Below are positions 1-6,722 of a stretch of 15,940 nucleotides of DNA, piece by piece; within the stretch, counting starts at the first letter, position 1; every line of letters begins with the position of its first letter. Under the pieces are notes generated by a model, which saw nothing but the letters and a program-made list of their open reading frames with translations, made no database searches and had not been told where the DNA came from. Position numbers and translations under genes: made by a program. Source of the stretch: CAYSPT01 sp964432985 (GTDB lineage Bacteria > Muiribacteriota > CAYSPT01); NCBI GenBank assembly GCA_964432985.1, contig CAYSPT010000096.1:1-15940 (forward strand). The letters are read 5' to 3'.

Positions 1-39
1 GATGATCGTCGAAAACAGCTATCATTGTTCGACTCTTAA
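1..39 (+). CDS. possible 3' end of an unknown gene
   Basis: The first frame is open from the window edge and stops with TAA at 37-39, giving a 12-residue tail DDRRKQLSLFDS. Such a charged stretch ending in a short hydrophobic LSLF motif is a common C-terminus in bacterial proteins (some MutS and recombinase proteins end similarly), but 12 residues cannot identify a family. The third frame begins with a stop codon and the second has only an 18-codon ORF, so this is the only frame that could carry a gene in from the left. It may equally be non-coding. Confidence 0.25.
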   Translation, partial: DDRRKQLSLFDS

Positions 40-335
40 CCGGACACTAGTGACCTGATATACGTTATTTCTCTTTTGCATCAAACCTATTTTCCCCTGA
101 TTTAACCAGCATTTCCACCCCTGTTTCAAACGTTCTTTTTTATTATTCTAATTATGAAGCCGGCTACCGCCTTTTTCCCTTGACTGCTGTTCAATAGTGT
201 ATTCGGCTTTTGGGAGTCAAAACGGTTTAATCCGGAAACTGCACTTGGCTTCGTCGTGAGGCGATGAAACACGATTTGGAGGACGGTTTTGAAGTCAAGC
301 CGAAACGGCAGTGCGCAGGTGACTGTGCCTTTTTA
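40..335 (+). other. non-coding leader with possible RNA structure
   Basis: No convincing ORF is present. The left part (40-180) is AT-rich with pyrimidine runs and shows nothing recognisable. The right part can fold: TTGGCTTC at 245-252 pairs with GAAGTCAA at 291-298 (eight pairs, one G-U), enclosing TCGTG at 254-258 with CACGA at 270-274. A tight GCCG-AAA-CGGC hairpin follows at 299-309. No known riboswitch consensus was recognised by eye. The foldable part lies before the terminator-like hairpin at 307-333, so it could be a small RNA or an attenuated leader, or simply chance pairing. Confidence 0.25.
307..333 (+). terminator. possible intrinsic terminator
   Basis: GGCA-GT and AC-TG-TGCC can pair as an imperfect stem (six pairs with a two-base bulge), followed at once by five T residues and then ATT. 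It sits just before the promoter of the Nudix gene, so it would end any transcript arriving from the left. The stem is short and bulged, so the call is weak. Confidence 0.35.
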
Positions 336-348
336 TTGACTACTGTAA

Positions 349-377
349 TTGACACTCGTCACCAGCCCTGATATATA
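349..377 (+). promoter_or_regulatory. sigma-70-type promoter of the Nudix gene
   Basis: A perfect -35 box TTGACA (349-354) is followed by a 17-bp spacer and TATATA (372-377) as the -10 box. Transcription would begin near 384, leaving a leader of about 28 nt before the GTG at 412. The in-frame TTG at 349 is inside the -35 box, so it cannot be the start codon of a message made from this promoter. Confidence 0.65.
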
Positions 378-411
378 TCGGTGCACACAAAAGAAAGGAA
401 GCAAACAAATA

Positions 412-807
412 GTGAAAAAGAAAAAACAGGTTACCGCTGCCCTCATCAAGAAAGGCGACCGCATACTGCTGGCCCAGCGCAAGGCAGGAGACCGGCTCGG
501 AGGAAAATGGGAGTTTCCCGGAGGCACCATTGAGCCAGGAGAGACCCCCGAAGAATGTCTTGCCCGGGAACTGTTGGAAGAGTTCGAGATTACGGTGGAG
601 GTAGGCGTTTTCGTGGCCGGAAACACTTTCGACTACGGCGATATCATCATCGAGCTTTTAGGATATGAGACGGAATACTTAAGAGGTGAGTTCAAACTGC
701 TCGAGCACGATCAGATCCACTGGGTACCGGTAGAAAATATTCTCACCTACGATCTGGCAGAAGCCGATATCCCCATCGCCAAGGAGATGATTCGCCGTTC
801 ACAATGA
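412..807 (+). CDS. MutT-type Nudix hydrolase
   Basis: A 131-residue Nudix pyrophosphohydrolase, close to the usual MutT length of about 130. The family cleaves nucleoside triphosphates, typically 8-oxo-dGTP, to monophosphate and pyrophosphate and so sanitises the nucleotide pool in the cytoplasm. Residues 32-37 read KWEFPG, the usual lead-in to the box in MutT proteins. The Nudix box follows: G38, E44, R52-E53-L54 and the metal-binding pair E56-E57. The normally conserved Gly near the end of the box is Glu (E59). The GTG start at 412 is chosen because GAAAGGAAG (393-401) is a good ribosome binding site and because the upstream TTG at 349 lies inside the promoter. The frame also has an unusually basic start (four Lys in a row). 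Substrate could be another NTP (CTP-type MutT homologues exist). The gene appears to stand alone. Confidence 0.9.
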   Translation: MKKKKQVTAALIKKGDRILLAQRKAGDRLGGKWEFPGGTIEPGETPEECLARELLEEFEITVEVGVFVAGNTFDYGDIIIELLGYETEYLRGEFKLLEHDQIHWVPVENILTYDLAEADIPIAKEMIRRSQ

Positions 808-821
808 GAAATTTTTCTCAT
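804..821 (+). other. inverted repeat over the Nudix stop codon
   Basis: ATGAGAAA and TTTCTCAT form perfect 8-bp arms around two T residues, overlapping the TGA stop at 805-807. There is no T-run after it, so it is a poor intrinsic terminator. It might protect the 3' end or bind a protein. Confidence 0.35.
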
Positions 822-972
822 AGTAGTAAAAATATCCATTGATTAATAGAGGCAACAGTGGTAATAAGGAAATCCGGTAAGAATTTTAACCGAAACCGGG
901 CCCATGGTTGCCGTACCCCCATTGGCACGGATATGCACCGGAGCATACACCGGTAGGTGAGGAGGATTATCC

Positions 973-1395
973 ATGGAATTGATGGACATGAACCATAAAG
1001 AGAAAGTTGCTTGTCTCGCCCTGGTTCACGCGGTTGTTGCCGCAGACAACGACACCTCCCCTGAAGAGGCTGAGCACATTGCATCTCTGGCCGACGAGTT
1101 TGGTGAAGATAAGTACATCGCACTGGTTGACGAAGCAAACGAACTCGTTCAGACCGAAGATGACCTGAAAGCGGTGGTGAGCGACATCATCGACCAGGAC
1201 ACCCGGGATATGGTTTTCGAAACCATCCTGGAGTGCGCTATCGAAAACGGCGTGGTCACAGCGGAATCGGAACTGCTCGAGTGGCTGGCCGAAGAGTGGG
1301 ACATAGAGATAGTATTCCAGGACGACGAAACCGAGGTCTGGGACGACTTTGTTGAACCGGACGACGGCGATGACACTGCGGAAGAAGACGACTGA
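973..1395 (+). CDS. TerB-like acidic protein
   Basis: A 140-residue, very acidic protein. Residues 12-45 (VACLALVHAVVAADNDTSPEEAEHI... pattern: small/hydrophobic helix, then an acidic A-A-D-x-D-x-S-P-E-E turn, then another helix) match the TerB/TerB-like helical fold, whose acidic turns are thought to bind divalent metal. The last 30 residues are a run of Asp and Glu (WDDFVEPDDGDD...) and probably disordered. The ATG at 973 has GGTGAGGAGG (955-964) eight bases upstream. TerB proteins are best known from tellurite-resistance and related stress loci, but no other ter gene is visible here, so a tellurite role should not be assumed. It is followed after 70 bp by an ADP-ribosylglycohydrolase on the same strand, with no terminator between, so the two are probably co-transcribed. 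Confidence 0.75.
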   Translation: MELMDMNHKEKVACLALVHAVVAADNDTSPEEAEHIASLADEFGEDKYIALVDEANELVQTEDDLKAVVSDIIDQDTRDMVFETILECAIENGVVTAESELLEWLAEEWDIEIVFQDDETEVWDDFVEPDDGDDTAEEDD

Positions 1396-1465
1396 CCTGA
1401 CAAGGCTAATTTGGATTCAGAATCACGATGATTTCAGGTGATGCCACAATTAAGGAGTGAGCCGG

Positions 1466-2677
1466 ATGGCCCTCCCCCGGCGGGACCAGTACGGTGGCTG
1501 TTTGATAGGACAGTGCCTTGGCGACGCCCTGGGATTTCCGGTTGAAGGATATCCTCCCGAAATCTGCCGGCAGTACATAGACGAGGTGCTGCAGGTACCC
1601 GATTCCCTACCCGGCCGGGATCCTTTTGGTTTTGGCCAGTACACCGACGACTCTCAACTAGCCCGGGAACTGATCCAGAGTTATGTAGAGTGCCGCCGGT
1701 TTGATCCTGCCGACTATGCGCAGCGTATCGCCTCCATTTTCAGAGAAAACCGCATCGTCGGCAGGGGACGAGCCACCGAAGCGGCTGCAAACCGCTTAAT
1801 CAAAGGTTTAGCCTGGGACAGGGCGGGAACACCACCGCCGTCTGCCGGTAACGGAAGCGCCATGCGCGCCGCGCCAATCGGCCTGATGTTTTTCGATGAT
1901 ACTGACGCCCTGTGCCAGGCGGCACACGACCAGGGACGTATCACCCACATCGACCGGCGTTGTTCCGCCGGAGCGGTAGCCATTGCCGGAGCGGTGGCAT
2001 TAGCGCTTAATGGCGAACCGATTGATCCCGAAACGTTCCTCCTCTGGTTGAGCCAGTGGGTAGCGTCAGTGGAGCTTTCTCTCACGCCGAAAAAGCCCGA
2101 TTTCGACATGGGAGCCTTGAAACGAAACGAAATTCCCCCGGCGGTGTACCGGCAGAAACTGATGGAAATAATCGGTGGTGACTATCAGGCACCCGGACCT
2201 GTCGATGCGAAACAGGACCACGACGAATCGTTCATGCCACAGTCAGGAGACAATCTCCCTGATCAGGCAGACAATACTCCCCGCACCCTTGCGTCCTACA
2301 TACTGAACCTGACGGAGTGGCTGCCCCTCGGAGAAGAGGACGCTGCCTGGCAGATAAGCAAGGCCGGACTCGGAGATGCAGACACAGGAGGATGGCAGGG
2401 TATTTCGCCGTTCGTTATCAGCAGCGTTCTATGGAGCCTCTACTCATTTTTGAAAACACCTACCGATTACGTGGCCACTATCCGCTGCGCCATTGCCGTG
2501 GGAGGTGACGTGGACACGACAGCCGCCATGGCTGGCGCCATAAGCGGCGCCTACCTGGGACTGGACGCTATCCCGGTGCAGTTTGCCCGTCACCTGAACG
2601 ATCAGGGAACCTGGCAGTACAACGAACTGGTAGAATTGGCGTGGCAGTGCTACGACGTTACCTTCAGTCAATATTGA
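1466..2677 (+). CDS. ADP-ribosylglycohydrolase (DraG/ARH family)
   Basis: A 403-residue member of the ADP-ribosylglycohydrolase family, which removes ADP-ribose from modified proteins or related substrates using a two-metal (Mg or Mn) centre. The family's hallmarks are in order: G-x3-G-x3-GDALG-x3-E at residues 11-27, the metal-binding T60-D61-D62 pair, GNGSAMR at 128-134, and G346-G-D-V-D-T351 near the C-terminus supplying the second metal ligands. All are intact, so it should be active. Residues about 205-285 form a hydrophilic, poorly conserved-looking insertion between the two halves, making it longer than the 300-residue DraG type. ATG 1466 is chosen over GTG 1457 because the ribosome binding site AAGGAG (1452-1457) overlaps the GTG. 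No mono-ADP-ribosyltransferase partner such as DraT is in the window, so the substrate is unknown. Confidence 0.92.
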   Translation: MALPRRDQYGGCLIGQCLGDALGFPVEGYPPEICRQYIDEVLQVPDSLPGRDPFGFGQYTDDSQLARELIQSYVECRRFDPADYAQRIASIFRENRIVGRGRATEAAANRLIKGLAWDRAGTPPPSAGNGSAMRAAPIGLMFFDDTDALCQAAHDQGRITHIDRRCSAGAVAIAGAVALALNGEPIDPETFLLWLSQWVASVELSLTPKKPDFDMGALKRNEIPPAVYRQKLMEIIGGDYQAPGPVDAKQDHDESFMPQSGDNLPDQADNTPRTLASYILNLTEWLPLGEEDAAWQISKAGLGDADTGGWQGISPFVISSVLWSLYSFLKTPTDYVATIRCAIAVGGDVDTTAAMAGAISGAYLGLDAIPVQFARHLNDQGTWQYNELVELAWQCYDVTFSQY

Positions 2678-2710
2678 GGTACACGTTTACAACGGATGTT
2701 AGTAACGTCG

Positions 2711-4660
2711 TTACCGGCGGTTGGCAGAGGGATTTTCCCAGGCTTTGTTCAAGGACCCAGATTTCTCAACAAATAGCGCGGCGGTCCAGACGGCCACCAG
2801 AAACACGATCAACACTACACCCGAAACTCCCGGATTGATCCCCAGTACACCGTAGGTAAAAAGGATAATCCCAATGAAGGTCAGTATAGCCACCTTGAAA
2901 GGATGGTGCTTCCTGGCGGAATCCCATGTCTTTTTCATAGAGCGGCCGAGCTTGTCTTTGGGACGGCGCTCTGTCCACACCCTGCGTTCCCCGGCCAGTT
3001 GATGCTTGCGAAGGTGACCCGAAGAACGCTTTTTCTCATCGGCCCGTTTAGAGGTCCATTTCTTCCAGAGGGCGGTCAAAAAAGTTTTCGTCTTTTTACC
3101 ACCGGCAATTTGTTTGCCGCGGGCAATTCGCTTGCCGCGGGCGACCCGCGCCGTTTTCTTGCGATCGGACGTGCTCCCGGCACCCGGACTGCGGTACTTC
3201 GGTTTCATAAATGTCTTTTCCCAACAGTCCTGTTTGAAGGGCAATACAACGGCGAACTCATCGGCTGAAACAGCACTTTCCGCGACCTGGTTTTCCCCGG
3301 CATCAGCCGGTGGTTCCTGCTCCAGGTACATGACCGCCATCTCTTCCGTTTCGCTACTGTCTACGTCCAGAAGGCCATCGTCATCCTGTTCAAGGATTTC
3401 TCCGCGTTCAAGCTCTTTAAAAAGGTTATCCAGGCTGTCCGACTCCATGAAGACCTCATCCAGTATATCGGCGCGTTCGAAAACAGTATCATCATCGACG
3501 TCCACCTGGGAAACACCATTCTCGTTTAGTTCTTCTAGTAAAGCACCGTCATTATCTAACTCCTCCTGGAATACGCCTTCGTCATCGAACTCGACCACCC
3601 AGTCCCCGCAGTCGATCATCTCCCCGGCACTTGAGTCCAGTTCATCACCACCGTCCTCCACCAGATCTTCATCCCAGACATAGGTATCCAGCGTTTCGAG
3701 TTTCTGCGACACAGCCTGGGTACACCATTCCAGCCGGTCCATGATCCATCCGGCCGGATTCTTGAAAGACGGTATCCATTCGCCCGACGGTACCCATTCA
3801 CCTGAAACCAGGGATGAGCAGAAATGCTGTAGAGCTGCCCGGCCCGGGAAATCGTACCATTCCTTGCCATCGAACCGGTCATCAAAAATCTCATCCTGAG
3901 TCTCTTCCCGGGAGAGTTCGACTGATTCTTTAACCTGATCAGCGACAGCCGTGGTGACGGTTTTCCGCGGTGGTTCGGCCAACTCGGTGTCGTCCTGTTT
4001 ATCAACCCTGAATGACATGACATTGACCAGCGGCTGTGAAACCCGAGCAGAACAGTCATTCTGAACAAGCTGTTTTTGGGGAGACGGTTGTTTCTTTTTG
4101 GGAGAAGTCAGCTCCAGTTCTTCCCGAGTGTAAAGCGGAACTCGGTCAGCGTTACTGCTGCACACATCAACGTAGAACGAAACGATGACTGTCCAGTTTT
4201 CTTCCAGCGTTGTGCTGTGGGGCAGGAGCGAAACCCGGTCATACAGCACTCCGAGACAGTCTTCCAGTTGGGCCGGCAGCAGCTTCCGCTTGCTGGTAGC
4301 AACACGGCAGAGGTCTGCCAGCAGGATAATGGAGTTGAGAAGCAGATCGCCCGATTCGGTAACAGCCAGGTCCACCGCCTGCGGAATAAACCAGTCGGCG
4401 TGCCCCTGGGGAAGTACGGTCATAAGGTCGGCAAACATGTTAGGTCTGAACTCGGAGCGGTCTCCGAAATTCTTCTCGAACCACGTCGTTCTAAGGCGGT
4501 AGAACTTCCGGAAACAAGCATCGTCCAGGTCGTCAAGGATGGCACCGAATAAAGTGGTGCCGGGAACGCTATCGGAAGAAGACCGGCCGGGACTGCGGTT
4601 ATTCTTGCCTCGTCGGCGGGCAGCGTGGCGGCTGGTTGATGAAGTTTTTTTTCCGTCCAT
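2711..4660 (-). CDS. large charge-patterned membrane-anchored protein, unknown function
   Basis: Not recognised. The 649 residues fall into clear zones: a basic, Ser/Arg-rich start (1-34); a predicted globular helical part (36-170, with FGAILDDLDDACFRKFYRLR at its head); a polar linker; a second small Trp-rich part (264-330) holding a duplicated SGEW-V/I-PS; a strongly acidic zone (327-440) with six degenerate decamers at 357-416; a strongly basic zone (497-588) with RGKRIARGKQIAGGKK; then two hydrophobic helices (about 588-608 and 611-631) and a basic tail. With the membrane helices last, most of the chain probably lies in the cytoplasm. The ATG at 4660 is chosen because GGAGGA (4671-4676) sits ten bases upstream; the frame is open further up but there it crosses the 22-bp repeat array and the start of the divergent pilin gene. 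It converges on the ADP-ribosylglycohydrolase gene with 33 bp between stops. It could be a nucleic-acid or polyanion-tethering membrane protein, but that is only a guess from charge. Confidence 0.8.
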   Translation of the reverse strand: MDGKKTSSTSRHAARRRGKNNRSPGRSSSDSVPGTTLFGAILDDLDDACFRKFYRLRTTWFEKNFGDRSEFRPNMFADLMTVLPQGHADWFIPQAVDLAVTESGDLLLNSIILLADLCRVATSKRKLLPAQLEDCLGVLYDRVSLLPHSTTLEENWTVIVSFYVDVCSSNADRVPLYTREELELTSPKKKQPSPQKQLVQNDCSARVSQPLVNVMSFRVDKQDDTELAEPPRKTVTTAVADQVKESVELSREETQDEIFDDRFDGKEWYDFPGRAALQHFCSSLVSGEWVPSGEWIPSFKNPAGWIMDRLEWCTQAVSQKLETLDTYVWDEDLVEDGGDELDSSAGEMIDCGDWVVEFDDEGVFQEELDNDGALLEELNENGVSQVDVDDDTVFERADILDEVFMESDSLDNLFKELERGEILEQDDDGLLDVDSSETEEMAVMYLEQEPPADAGENQVAESAVSADEFAVVLPFKQDCWEKTFMKPKYRSPGAGSTSDRKKTARVARGKRIARGKQIAGGKKTKTFLTALWKKWTSKRADEKKRSSGHLRKHQLAGERRVWTERRPKDKLGRSMKKTWDSARKHHPFKVAILTFIGIILFTYGVLGINPGVSGVVLIVFLVAVWTAALFVEKSGSLNKAWENPSANRR

Positions 4661-4816
4661 TGGTAGCACATCCTCCGTGATCGGCGGCGTCTTGTTATTC
4701 TCCCGCCAGAATTCGCATTTAAAGTAAAAGCTACGCACACCATCCCCAACATGCGGGGATATACGTGTCCCTTCCCTTCCCTTTTCGGCGCAGGTCCCGA
4801 TTATCCGAAGAGGAAA

Positions 4817-4921
4817 GATGAAAAGCCCCAAAGGATAAGGCGAAAAGCCCCAAAGGATAAGGCGACAAACCCCAAAGGATAAGGCGACAAACCCCAAAGG
4901 ATAAGGCGACAAACCCCAAAG
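4817..4921. repeat. 22-bp tandem repeat array in a divergent intergenic region
   Basis: Four full 22-bp units lie head to tail at 4834-4855, 4856-4877, 4878-4899 and 4900-4921, preceded by a 17-base partial unit at 4817-4833. Each unit begins GATAAGGCGA and ends CCCCAAAG. The first unit differs from the other three, which are identical (AAAAGCCCC versus CAAACCCC). The array is flanked on both sides by GGAAAGATGAAAAGC-type sequence. It lies between the start codons of the 649-residue protein gene (minus) and the pseudopilin gene (plus). A 22-bp period is close to two helical turns, which would place repeated protein sites on one face of the DNA. There are no spacers, so it is not a CRISPR array. 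Confidence 0.95.
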
Positions 4922-5009
4922 GAAAGATGAAAAGCTCCCAGGGCGTCTAAGATATAAAAAGTGTGAAAAATGGCTGGTAATCATGCAAATATCTGGTAGT
5001 ATTGAAGCC

Positions 5010-5957
5010 ATGAAAAAGATCGTTACCACCCGGGGGATCACCGTTCCCGATTTACTGATAGCATCGTTCGTCATACTCCTGGTGGTGGGGCTTGTCGCCC
5101 ACTCATACACCGTGATGGTCAACAAAAACAGGCAGATCCGAGCCCGCAACGAACTGGACGACATCTCCAAGATGCTCATCCAGTACAACTCCGGTAAGCG
5201 GCGAAATGCCGAGTCACTCTACGACCTGGAGGGCACCTATTTCACCACTGTTCCCCTGGATCCGTGGGAACTGGAATACTCCCTGGATTACCTGGCAGGA
5301 AAACTGATATCCAGCGGAGCCGACTCCCTTATCGGGACCAGTGACGACATTATCGTGTCCTACCTGCCTGAGCCTGCGGTAACCGGCATAAGGTTTCTGG
5401 ATGTAGGGACGACTCCCGTGTGTATTCCCGACCGTTACGGTATCATCAGCTTCACCAACCGATACGAGCCCCAGGTGGCTAAAAATGAGGGTCGGGCCGG
5501 CCCCGGAGATATTATCGAAATCACGTTCTCACGACCGGTGACCGCGCACGGATGTTCACCGATTCCACACCTGGAGAGAACTATGAGAAACAGCGTGGGA
5601 GACATCGTGGGCCGTGCCTGGATAAACCTCACCGGGCACGTGTCGGAATCAGATTTCGTGTTCACCGACGCAGCCGTCAAAGAGTCCGACAGCGAATTCA
5701 ACCGTCACATGGTGTCCAACGCCGCTTTCCACGTCAACTGGGGAGAATACGCCAGCGTCATCTACGTTCCCGAAAACGAGTACAATACCGTAAGGATCAT
5801 CCTGGGCGACTGCTCAGCCAACGATCCAGATACCGGCTTCTACACCACCATCACCCCCGGATCGATATACATGAACCTGAGTGTGCAGAACCGTTTCACC
5901 GACTTCAACGGTGAGCAGTTTCTACCGGCCCAACGCCCCATCCTCCTGGGAAAGTAG
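5010..5957 (+). CDS. GspG-like pseudopilin with a large C-terminal domain
   Basis: A 315-residue type II secretion/type IV pilus pseudopilin. The leader MKKIVTTRG is short and basic; cleavage by prepilin peptidase after G9 would expose I-T-V-P-D followed by a hydrophobic helix (10-32). Position +5 of the mature protein is Asp where nearly all pilins have Glu. Residues 70-117 carry a GspG-type head: LEGTYFTTVPLDPW, then GAD-x4-GTSDD, the region that binds calcium in GspG. Residues about 120-315 are an extra, probably beta-rich domain (PGDIIEITFSRPV resembles bacterial Ig-like or adhesin strands), roughly doubling normal pseudopilin length. ATG 5010 is preferred to ATG 4983 because it gives the typical short leader, though neither has a strong ribosome binding site. 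The nearest upstream feature is the 22-bp array. No secretion ATPase or prepilin peptidase is in the window. The same head module recurs in the protein encoded at 11428-13341. Confidence 0.85.
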   Translation: MKKIVTTRGITVPDLLIASFVILLVVGLVAHSYTVMVNKNRQIRARNELDDISKMLIQYNSGKRRNAESLYDLEGTYFTTVPLDPWELEYSLDYLAGKLISSGADSLIGTSDDIIVSYLPEPAVTGIRFLDVGTTPVCIPDRYGIISFTNRYEPQVAKNEGRAGPGDIIEITFSRPVTAHGCSPIPHLERTMRNSVGDIVGRAWINLTGHVSESDFVFTDAAVKESDSEFNRHMVSNAAFHVNWGEYASVIYVPENEYNTVRIILGDCSANDPDTGFYTTITPGSIYMNLSVQNRFTDFNGEQFLPAQRPILLGK

Positions 5958-5987
5958 ACTATTACAGCCGCCGCACATCAGCTTGAT

Positions 5988-6506
5988 TTATGGCGCTTCG
6001 TGAAGCTCGTCGAACATGATTTTTTCCCGCACAGTTTTCTCCTTTAGTGGTTCTGTCACCACCCGGGGTGCCCGGGGAAGCGACGCCGTGTCGGGACTGA
6101 TATAGATCCGCTGCCGTTTCTTGTCATATCCCCAGTTCATCAGAAACGATGGGCTGAAGCGAAGTTCGTAGTGCTCCTTGAAAGGGACGACTTCAAACAA
6201 CACATATCCCACCACGTAACACACCGGTCCCTGCCGCAGCAGAAGCGCAGTGCGGTAGACATGTGGAAGCGGCCCCCGGTGAAACAGGGCGCTGGGAAAA
6301 CACTTTTCTTTCGGGATCACCTTCTCTTCAATCCGGGGATTCCCCTCGGCGTCCTCGCCTTCGATAAGCAGGCACAGACCCGTCTCCATGTGGTAGCTGA
6401 CATCTTTGTGCAGCACCCGGACCATCGGCCGGGCATGCACCCGGGAGCATAAGAGCAGTACCAGCACTCCAAGCGCAACGACCACCCAACTGCTACGAAC
6501 CTTCAT
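5988..6506 (-). CDS. small secreted protein, unknown function
   Basis: 172 residues. A Sec signal peptide is clear: MKVRSS, a hydrophobic core (VVVALGVLVLLLC, 8-20) and a likely cut after VHA (25). Cys20 lies in the core with no convincing lipobox, so periplasmic export is more likely than lipidation. The mature part is about 145 residues of mixed charge, probably beta-rich, with Cys at 45, 69 and 96. Start: ATG at 6506 with AAGGAG (6517-6522) ten bases upstream; the frame is open further up but without a better start. It sits behind a near-consensus sigma-54 promoter. Its layout resembles the secreted protein at 10679-11407: both have a basic strand near the start of the mature part (VRVLHKDVSY versus LRVVLLKEVRF) and end in a similar strand pair (MNWGYDKKRQRIYI versus IPWRFNLETQEFEL). 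It converges on the pseudopilin gene with 30 bp between stops. Confidence 0.75.
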   Translation of the reverse strand: MKVRSSWVVVALGVLVLLLCSRVHARPMVRVLHKDVSYHMETGLCLLIEGEDAEGNPRIEEKVIPKEKCFPSALFHRGPLPHVYRTALLLRQGPVCYVVGYVLFEVVPFKEHYELRFSPSFLMNWGYDKKRQRIYISPDTASLPRAPRVVTEPLKEKTVREKIMFDELHEAP

Positions 6507-6540
6507 CACCGACCATCTCCTTTCCTTGACATAACCGTAT

Positions 6541-6556
6541 TGCCAGGAACGTGCCA
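6541..6556 (-). promoter_or_regulatory. sigma-54 (-24/-12) promoter
   Basis: Read on the minus strand the site is TGGCACGTTCCTGGCA. It matches the consensus TGGCACG-N4-TTGCW at every fixed position but one (T to G at the second base of the -12 element), with the required 10-bp gap between GG and GC. Transcription would start near 6530, giving a leader of about 24 nt that includes the AAGGAG site before the ATG at 6506. This placement is what a genuine promoter needs. An enhancer-binding activator should act from upstream; the paired TTGTATCA-type sites at 6633-6682 are at a suitable distance. Confidence 0.65.
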
Positions 6557-6632
6557 GGAGATGACCCAGGAGCGAAAATGCACTGGTGCCAGCGGCAAAC
6601 CACACAAACGAGTGATAGGAAATGAAGTAATG

Positions 6633-6682
6633 TGTATCAAAACGAACATCAGGCGGGCAGCTGAATGTCTCACATTGATACA
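6633..6682. promoter_or_regulatory. inverted pair of TGTATCAA sites
   Basis: TGTATCAA (6633-6640) and its reverse complement TTGATACA (6675-6682) are 34 bp apart in the gap between two minus-strand genes. They lie about 80-140 bp upstream of the sigma-54 promoter, a normal place for activator sites. The same octamer core makes up the 48-bp palindrome at 13475-13522. Confidence 0.4.
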
Positions 6683-6722
6683 AATATGGTCTTTGAAGAG
6701 GACCGGGGTTTTACCGGCCGGG

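Noticed and set aside
923..937. TGGCACGGATATGCA as a sigma-54 promoter for the TerB-like gene
   Set aside because: The gap between GG and GC is nine bases instead of the required ten; sigma-54 promoters do not tolerate this well.
2702..2714. GTAAC-GTC-GTTAC hairpin as a bidirectional terminator between convergent genes
   Set aside because: Five-pair stem with no T-run on either strand.
4834..4921. CRISPR array
   Set aside because: The units are contiguous without unique spacers, and no cas gene is present. The Cas4-like nuclease at 14168 is 9 kb away and belongs to a different operon.
4661..5188. N-terminal extension of the 649-residue protein by 176 codons
   Set aside because: The extension is a read-through of the 22-bp array and the antisense of the pseudopilin start; ATG 4660 has a good ribosome binding site.
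6507..6683. N-terminal extension of the secreted protein at 5988-6506
   Set aside because: It covers the sigma-54 promoter and would hide the clear signal peptide.
6701..6722. GC-rich hairpin after the HEAT gene as a terminator
   Set aside because: Pairs reasonably (CCGG arms) but has no T-run downstream on the minus strand.
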